Source of the DNA: Globodera rostochiensis
Taxonomy: Eukaryota > Nematoda > Chromadorea > Rhabditida > Heteroderidae
Direction of reading: 5' to 3'
NCBI GenBank assembly: GCA_018350325.1
Contig: JAEVLN010000002.1
Span: 5,067,456 to 5,131,455 of the forward strand
DNA length: 64,000 bases
Positions 57,721 to 64,000 of this stretch are shown one piece after another. The translations under genes and the position numbers were made by a program. How positions within the stretch are numbered: the stretch's first letter is position 1; the number at the start of each line of letters is the position of its first letter. The notes under the pieces are model-generated. The model saw only the letters and a program-made list of their open reading frames with translations. It was not told the DNA's origin and searched no databases.

Positions 57721-58096
57721 ATTTATATTGACTAAAAAACATGAAATATTGACTTAAATTATTAACCAAAAACATAGGACCAAAAACCTCAAAAAGTGCC
57801 AAAAGTTTGATTAAAGTGCGCTAAAACTAATCAAAGCCCGTCAATTTTGCGTGAAAACTGTCATCGTCAATTTTCATTAATTTTCCTCTTACAATTTGTA
57901 AGTGTACTTTTTTTCACATGTTTTGGAAAATTTTATAAAAAATATAAAAAGGTTTGTGGGTGGATTGGATTTTTGCAAAGAAAAGTTATTTTTTAGAGGG
58001 TGCATTTTTGGATTAAAAATTATTTTGATTTTTATGGGTACATTTTTCTTTTTTATTGCATTTTCTATTTTAATTTATTAAATCTTTCCGCTTTAC

Positions 58097-58148
58097 GACC
58101 AGCTCCTGACATGTTTTTGCCCTTTAGTCTGTGTCGGAGTTGCACCAC
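58097..58148 (-). CDS. Exon-like island with strong acceptor
   Basis: CATTTATTTACAG precedes VVQLRHRLKGKNMSGAG, with a possible donor C|GTAAAG. Basic. The plus strand also has a strong acceptor (TTTTTGCCCTTTAG) here but only eight codons before a donor. A second minus acceptor at 58266 (GATTTTTTACAG) starts a short open run (HSFGTPTNNN). Confidence 0.32.
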
Positions 58149-58538
58149 CTGTAAATAAATGTCAGAATTTAAACACCAATTTTAAACCATTCATTTATGT
58201 TTTGAGCCTTTTAAAATCAAAAATTTTTAAGCAGGTTATTGTTGGTCGGCGTACCGAACGAGTGCCTGTAAAAAATCACTCCTTGTTATACATCTTCTAT
58301 TTATTATTATTTGTTGTCGTTATTTTATCGAACATATTATTTTCCAACTAATATTTTGCTTACAAATTAGCTGCAGTGTTTTACATTAATTTAACAAATG
58401 ATTAATGATGCCCTAGTTTTAAAATTTTTCTAATTTTCAACATAATTATTCAGTTTTCTTCAAGTTTTATTTTTTTATATTTGTTGTTTATTTTATTATT
58501 TAATATCAGCAATTACAATAAAGCAAACTTAAATAAAC

Positions 58539-58611
58539 TTGTTGCTTTCGAGCCCAAATGTGGATTGCGTCCAGCCAACTGTTTTGACCGTCATGTTTCT
58601 TTGAGCCAGGT
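58539..58611 (-). CDS. Exon-like island
   Basis: Behind TTATGCGGCATTAG the minus strand reads LAQRNMTVKTVGWTQSTFGL then ESN before a possible donor CAA|GTTTAT. The plus strand is open for 20 codons (FEPKCGLRPANCFDRHVSLS). Minus is favoured by the neighbouring islands. Confidence 0.3.
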
Positions 58612-58861
58612 CTAATGCCGCATAATGATTTAATTAATTAAAAGATATTGCAAATAAACTTATTTTTTTTAAATTTGTTTCAGCAAATCCAGTATGTTGC
58701 TTGCTTATCAAATAATGAACCATTTAAGAATTTGATATTAATTTGAATGTTTAATGATACATATAATCGATGATCGCGATAAAATTTAATTTTATTTAAT
58801 TGTTTAAATTTATAGGTTATTTGTAAATTTTTCATAAAGAATTGTTAAAGTCACTGCATAC

Positions 58862-58928
58862 TCCCGGAATGTTATTAGTAACTCCTCTTTGTTGTTCAAC
58901 ATTCACTTTCTGTGATCGCCGTCTTAGT
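58862..58928 (-). CDS. Exon-like island
   Basis: Behind TCTTAAAAAGACAG one base plus 22 codons read LRRRSQKVNVEQQRGVTNNI then PG, ending at donor GGA|GTATGC. Its end phase does not match the next island, so an exon or a boundary is misjudged. Confidence 0.32.
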
Positions 58929-59031
58929 CTGTCTTTTTAAGAGTCGCGACATTAGCATTGTATCAATTTGTAATTAATTTACTTTTTTATATAATTTATT
59001 AAGAGACATAATGCCAAATGATTATGTTTAG

Positions 59032-59191
59032 ATAGATTAAATCATTTTTTAAAGTTATGTAGAATTGTTTTAGAAATTATTACATTTTTTGATTTATTTT
59101 TCTTAGCTGAAGTTGAACTTTTTTATTGATATGCAAAATCTGCTAAAATAACGTTTACACCATTGTTTCACATCGATTCCAGGATTTGTGA
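59032..59191 (+). repeat. Direct repeat, partner of 63839-64000
   Basis: 160 bp are identical to the last 162 bp of the window except for a one-base T-run difference and the window cut. The repeat distance is about 4.8 kb. Its full length is unknown because the window ends inside the second copy. Confidence 0.9.
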
Positions 59192-60860
59192 CAATGCCTT
59201 TGAGTAATTTGTATAATAATTCAAACATTTCATAAGATGCCTGCCGGCATGGCATTATTTCATATTTATTTAAAATATCTATTACTTAATTTATGTATAA
59301 ATTGACCTACGATTTATCTTCCACAACTTTTTTAATTTATTTGTCCGTTCATGAAGGAATTATTTCGTTTTGAATTGATTCATGGTTGCACTACACCAAA
59401 GTTTTGCGGTGCAAAAATTGACGGTGTGGAAGTTGTGCTTTCAATTATATAAATAAATGAATATATTTACCTATTAAATTGACTTTTTCGCGCAAAAAAT
59501 TCTGCCACCAAAAAAATGAAATTTTAAAATTCTGCTTATTTTTAACAAATTTGCATTTAAAAATTTTTATTGCTCTTATTACTTCTATTATAAAATGTTG
59601 TCCATTTTTTGCTATATTTGAAAACCAAGAATGGTCTTGGAAACAGGAGGGTTGATAATTTTTGGATTTTGACAAAAAACTCACAATGTAGCGCATTGTC
59701 TACATCCAAAATTTTTAACAGCCATTTTTTCAAAACATTGGATCTCAATGATTATTTTATTTAATATTTTGCAACACATTTCAATTTCATTGAGTTGCGA
59801 TAATACCTCAAAAAATGTCACTAATTGGCCATTTTCTTTTTGAACCTTTATAAAAATATTCTAGCTTTTTTTGCTACATTTTTTTAGAATTATTTGTTTT
59901 TTTCATAATATGATGATTTGCATTTTTCATATTTTGGGAAAATTCTTAAAATTGTATTTTGGTTTGAACCCTATTCAATGAGGAAAATTAGCTACGTATC
60001 AAAAAATACCACTAAAAACCTTCGTATTATCTTAACCCTATTTGGAAAAAAATAGGTTTAGCATATATTCATACACATGATTAAAATTATATAAGTGAAG
60101 AAAAACAACTTTGGAAAATTGATTTACGAATGTCACCAAATGGAGAATGTGTAAATGAATGAGCGACTGAATGGTGAACGGCGACGAAAAATGACGTCGG
60201 GGCATCAGACTTAATTGATTGGCGTAGAGAGCGGAGACTCATAAAGCGCATCAGAGAAAGAAGAGAAAAGAGAGGGGAATAGAGAAAGAAGAGGAGAAAA
60301 GAGTTGGGAAATAGAGAAGCAGAAATGTTCTCTTCTCTCCTTTTTCTTTCTCTGTTCATCATTCCATCTGCATATTCATAGCATTCGAATGCCAATTTAA
60401 ACAACTTGAATTTGTTTGGTTATGAAAAAGTTGACTTTCGTTTAGTAAGCACTGATTGCTTCCAATAAAATCCAACGTAAATTGACACCTAGGGCGAGAA
60501 AACTTGGAGGAAAGGATTACCGACCGCAGAATTTTCGAGTATAAATTTGAAACAAATTAATTCTGGGACAGTCGTTGAAAATGATTATTTTAGTGGCGAA
60601 ATTAATAAAGGTAAAAATAACCCAATAAAAAATGCGCAAATCGTTAAGAACAACTAACCAAATAAAAAATAATAATTTCATTGCTAATGGCCAATGGATG
60701 AGAGCTGTTGTGCAATAATTATTAGTTTTAGATTTTGATTTCTTAAAGAGCTGCTAAATTAATTTATTTATATTAATTTTTAATTATTTGTTTACACAGT
60801 ACGCTTTTTGGATAAACCAAAATTTGCTTCTTGGAATAGCCGTTCAATATTTTTACGATT
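59192..60860. other. AT-rich stretch with a GA/CT tract
   Basis: No gene. 60235-60360 is a GA-rich tract followed by its CT-rich counterpart (AGAGAAGCAG...TTCTCTTCTCT), possibly a far-diverged member of the purine-tract family. The palindrome ATGCC-TGCCGGCAT-GGCAT lies near 59239-59257. Confidence 0.35.
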
Positions 60861-60894
60861 TAAACTTCTATAGTTAACACATCAAACGTCACAA

Positions 60895-60945
60895 AAATGG
60901 TGTACGTGCTCGAAGACGTCGGTCTCCAGCAGATATCTTTCTGTA
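60895..60945. CDS. Small exon-like island, strand unresolved
   Basis: Plus: ATG in a good context, MVYVLEDVGLQQIS. Minus: acceptor TAAATCCATACAG, then RYLLETDVFEH and donor CAC|GTACAC. Both are plausible. Confidence 0.2.
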
Positions 60946-61332
60946 TGGATTTATTTTACTAAAAACTTATACTTATATGTTATATTACTATTAAATCATT
61001 CAGATAATTGATTTTTTTTAACACATGCTTAAGTCCACGTAAAAAATTTTGATTGTTGTCTTGGTTTAAATTGTAAAATACCTTGTTTAATGTTCTGTTT
61101 TAATAATATAAAGTTTTTCTTCTGTATTGTGATGATATAATTTTCTATCAATATTTTAATGTTTTTTTATTCTAGTTTTGGGCTGTCTAACTTTTTTACT
61201 TTTAAAATATAAAAATAAGTTAGAGTTGTTATTTATCTATTTTTATAAAGGAGATAGAAGAAAGTACTTGAAGTGGCTTTATTGTATACATAATATTCGT
61301 AAATTATTTGTAATTTTAACTTTTTATATTTA

Positions 61333-61551
61333 TTAATTGATGTTTGAGTAGGGCGAAAGTGCAACCAGGTGCTTTCGGCGTACTTTTTTCGGGATTAACG
61401 TACAAATCCGGGGCCGTATACATAGTCGGAGTGCCATATTTTTGCTTTTATCTTTGTTTAAAAATTTGGCCTTTTTTTTCTGTGTCCAGTACCCTTGCAT
61501 GAAGATACTGCCTCCGGAAAACTTTTGTCGCCTTAGTTTATGAATGAACAA
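61333..61551 (-). CDS. 72-codon open frame, possible transposon remnant
   Basis: The frame contains KLRRQKFSGGSIFMQGYWTQ and ends LIPKKVRRKHLVALSPYSNI. GGSIFMQGYW is faintly like the GGG(S)(I/V)MVWG motif of Tc1/mariner transposases, but the catalytic context is not seen. It may equally be a chance frame. Confidence 0.2.
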   Translation of the reverse strand: MFIHKLRRQKFSGGSIFMQGYWTQKKKAKFLNKDKSKNMALRLCIRPRICTLIPKKVRRKHLVALSPYSNIN

Positions 61552-61959
61552 ATAAATTTGTCAAGTTTGTTTTAATTATTGATTTGTTTATTATATCTTA
61601 TTAAAAATTTCATTTTTTATAAAATATTCATTAAACTAACGTTCCTCTGGCTTGATTATGATGTTCACGGAGTGTGTTTTATGTGCACGTTAATAGCGGC
61701 GTAATTCTATTTTCCGGTGTGCTCGCCCAAAGTATTTTTGCCGTCGGCACCGCCTTACCTCCATTTACAAAAGGACTTAATAATTTACCGTTATTCTAAA
61801 AGAGAATTGCATTCTTTGGTCAATGTGCAATGAAAACAGAACCCGATTCGTCTCGGGCAAGAATTTGGTTAGAAAACACGGCTAACAAAATGGGAACAAT
61901 TTTTATTAATAGGAGAAGCTATGCGAATAGAGGCAAACAATAAATAAGTGCTTGCACAC

Positions 61960-61985
61960 AAACGGACTCGAACTCGCAACACAAC
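61960..61985 (-). promoter_or_regulatory. Box-B-like sequence
   Basis: On the minus strand GCGAGTTCGAGTCCG matches the pol III box B pattern GGTTCGAnnCC except at the first base. No tRNA fold or clear box A was found, so it may be a SINE remnant or chance. Confidence 0.2.
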
Positions 61986-62129
61986 AACAGAGTTGCAGAA
62001 AAAACAAAAGAATGAGGAAACGACTCACTTGGAGGGAATCACACCTAAAAAGAAATGAAATCTTTTGCCAAAAATACGCCTCAACAAAATTTAATCAATA
62101 TAATTATTAAAAACCCTAATGTAATCTTT

Positions 62130-62215
62130 AGGGGTGCATTCATCCGCGTCCCCGGCGGGGCTGATACCAGGGGTCCCCGTTTTCGGGGATCGGCAAACCG
62201 GGGAACGGTAATTTA
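62130..62215. repeat. GC-rich hairpin patch
   Basis: CCCCG-TTTT-CGGGG (62175-62188) lies among CAGGGGTCCCC, CCCGGCGGGG and CCGGGGAACGG. It is foreign to the AT-rich surroundings and probably a transposon piece. No target duplication was found. Confidence 0.35.
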
Positions 62216-62364
62216 AATAGTTGACTTTTTCCCAGGATTATCAAAATGCAATACTTTTTAGCATAAACTATTTTTTTAATGTTATTAATTTTCATTATAT
62301 TTTTAGTTATCTTGGGTTTTTATTTTAGTACAAGATTGTTAGTTTATTAACAATTAGTTATATC

Positions 62365-62996
62365 TTATTTGGTAATGTTGTATTCTTCAATCATTTCTAG
62401 CATGATATTGCTGGCAAAAATTAAAAGGGGTTCTGATCTCCAGTTCAATGCTTTTAAAGGGCCTTGTTTTGTTTCTTCCACACGCCTGCGGAAAGCGGAG
62501 TCCGCATTCTTTTGCGAGATCTGCGATTTTTCTGCATCACAAACCCAAATTTGGACATATTTTTTGTTTTTTTGCCACTTTTTTGCAGGGTTTTGGCTTT
62601 TGCCAAATTCCTTTTTCTTTCTTTTTAGTTCTTTTCCTTGTCTATATATTACGTTCATTTTTTTTCATCAAAATTTCATTTTTATTTTCTTTTTCTGAGG
62701 AGTCGGTTTCCTTTTTGGCTTTTTCATGCTCTAAGTTTAGGGCGCCTGCAAATTTTTCCCAGTTTAATGGTTCATCAGGTGGCCTCAAGGGTAGAATGGC
62801 TGGACCGTGGAAAGTTCTTGACTTTTCTTGATGCATTTTTTTCATTTTTCCAACTTGAGAAAGTCGGGTTTTTATTTTCGCAAATAAAATGCTCTTTAGT
62901 TAATTTTTTCCCTTTTATTTTGGCATTTTTAAATTTGAGCAGTCGTGCTTCGCTAGATAATTTGCTTTGAATATAAATTTCCTTTGCAATGTGCAT
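62365..62996 (-). pseudogene. Frameshifted coding remnant, copy 1
   Basis: Three overlapping minus-strand frames (62996-62775, 62845-62642, 62658-62365) read as one interrupted protein rich in Lys and Glu. A shared core in the middle reads LPLRPPDEPLNWEKFAG and the C-terminal part contains WVCDAEKSQISQKNADSAF. Copy 2 shows where one break is: GTGGAAAGTTC here against GTGGAAGTTC there, a single extra A. The protein family is unknown. Confidence 0.5.
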
Positions 62997-63476
62997 AGTT
63001 TTACTTTTTATTTGGTTGTTGATTATTTATTACATTTGCAAATAACGCGCAATTCTTTTTGTTATTAAAAAACATCTGAAATAATAAAATATTTATTGTT
63101 ATTGCAAAACTTTTAGCTTAATATTATTAAATAGTTTTATATATCCGTTCAATGAGACAAATCGCAGGCTAAAAATGCAATGAAAAGATAAAAAATTTAA
63201 CAATTTTATTCTTAAATTTATTTTTTCTGCATATACTAATTTTAATTATTATTATTTTTAGGAAATATAGGTTGAAAATATATTTATATTTTTTTGTATA
63301 GATTTATTGCAAATCATACTTCAATTTGAAAGAGTTTTAAAAAGATCTATGATTCTTGCTTTATTTAATACTAAAGGTTTTAATAGCTCAATATTTATAT
63401 TGTATTAATCATTTTTTGATTAATAATTTTATCAATCAATTGTTTTTTGACACTTTTTTCATCAATTTTATTTTTT

Positions 63477-63690
63477 TTATAAAAATTTCATTTTCATTCC
63501 CTTTTTCAGAGGAGTCGCTTTACTTCTTCGCTTATTCTTGCTCAAGTTTGGGTCGTCTGCAAATTTTTCCCAATTGAATGGTTCATCAGGTGGCCTCAAG
63601 GGTAGAACGGCTGGACCGTGGAAGTTCTTGACCTTTCTTGATGCACTTTTTTCATTTTTCCTTGCTCCTTCATTTCGTTTCATTTCATTT
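63477..63690 (-). pseudogene. Same coding remnant, copy 2 (partial)
   Basis: It reads SASRKVKNFHGPAVLPLRPP then DEPFNWEKFADDPNLSKNKR in one frame, matching copy 1 across its frameshift. Homology covers about 63485-63661 against 62662-62851, in direct orientation 0.82 kb apart. The remainder of copy 1 is not present here. Confidence 0.5.
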
Positions 63691-63838
63691 TATCAATATA
63701 TTACATAATTATAATAGTGATGTTTTAAAATTATATAAATATTCAGTTTTATATTCATCTTTAACTGTTTTTTATTCACCACTATTTCATTATTTGAAAA
63801 TCTGGTTTCTTTAGTTTTAAATTTACGACTAAATTTAA

Positions 63839-64000
63839 ATAGATTAAATCATTTTTTAAAGTTATGTAGAATTGTTTTAGAAATTATTACATTTTTTTGA
63901 TTTATTTTTCTTAGCTGAAGTTGAACTTTTTTATTGATATGCAAAATCTGCTAAAATAACGTTTACACCATTGTTTCACATCGATTCCAGGATTTGTGAC
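63839..64000 (+). repeat. Direct repeat, partner of 59032-59191, cut by the window end
   Basis: See 59032-59191. The match runs to the last base of the window. Confidence 0.9.

Noticed and set aside
61940..62010. tRNA gene on the minus strand
   Set aside because: Only a box-B-like stretch is present; acceptor, D-arm and T-stem pairing could not be drawn.
59032..64000. LTR retrotransposon
   Set aside because: Direct repeats exist, but no retroviral-type domains, primer-binding site or TG...CA ends were seen.

Overview
Organism and character. The window is very AT-rich nuclear DNA of an animal, probably an invertebrate; I cannot place it more closely. It has no operons, no ribosome-binding sites and no long open frames. 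It holds many transposon copies and small GC-richer islands that look like exons of 40-160 bp in long AT-rich introns. No rRNA, tRNA or CRISPR array was recognised.

Mobile and repeated DNA is the best supported content. A 1925-bp hAT element (25420-27344) has 18-bp inverted termini and an 8-bp target duplication; its BED/hAT transposase is decayed. A second hAT transposase relic lies at 6.1-7.36 kb. A 179-bp hAT-type MITE (5461-5639) and a 739-bp element (37161-37899) share a terminal motif, and each has a perfect 8-bp target duplication. The 739-bp element sits inside another hAT-type element (36980-38451, also with an 8-bp duplication), which sits inside a copy of a repeat of about 1.6 kb. 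That gives a three-level nest at 36.9-40.0 kb. The same repeat occurs in opposite orientation at 23.1-24.8 kb, and fragments occur at 5.7, 44.7, 45.6 and 52.2 kb. A segment of 3.3-3.9 kb is present twice in direct orientation (17.2-21.1 and 28.2-31.5 kb). Smaller duplications occur at 16.3, 32.4/33.2, 15.4/32.9, 54.9/55.6, 62.7/63.5 and 59.0/63.8 kb.

Gene evidence is mostly exon by exon. The clearest homology is a PP1-like Ser/Thr phosphatase exon (48175-48316, +) with changed metal-ligand positions. An M41-like protease exon with an HEAGH motif is at 1483-1540 (+), possibly joined by an exon at 9004-9105. The best splice evidence is a minus-strand gene end with three exons whose phases agree (53827 to 53017). 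Minus-strand exons at 43.07, 42.37 and 40.13 kb agree in phase and encode cysteine-rich sequence. Minus-strand exons at 33.39, 32.70 and 32.19 kb agree in phase and include a membrane segment. Other islands are listed with low confidence. Several read open on both strands and are given no strand.

Layout. 0-10 kb: M41-like exons, MITE and hAT relic. 11-17 kb: mostly intron-like T-rich DNA with a few islands. 17-31.5 kb: the direct duplication flanking a repeat copy and the hAT element. 32-36.9 kb: membrane-protein exons, then empty AT-rich DNA. 36.9-40 kb: the transposon nest. 40-46 kb: minus-strand exon cluster and repeat fragments. 46-52 kb: phosphatase exon and two plus-strand terminal exons. 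52-64 kb: minus-strand gene ends, a coiled-coil exon pair in a tandem duplication, and a duplicated frameshifted coding remnant.
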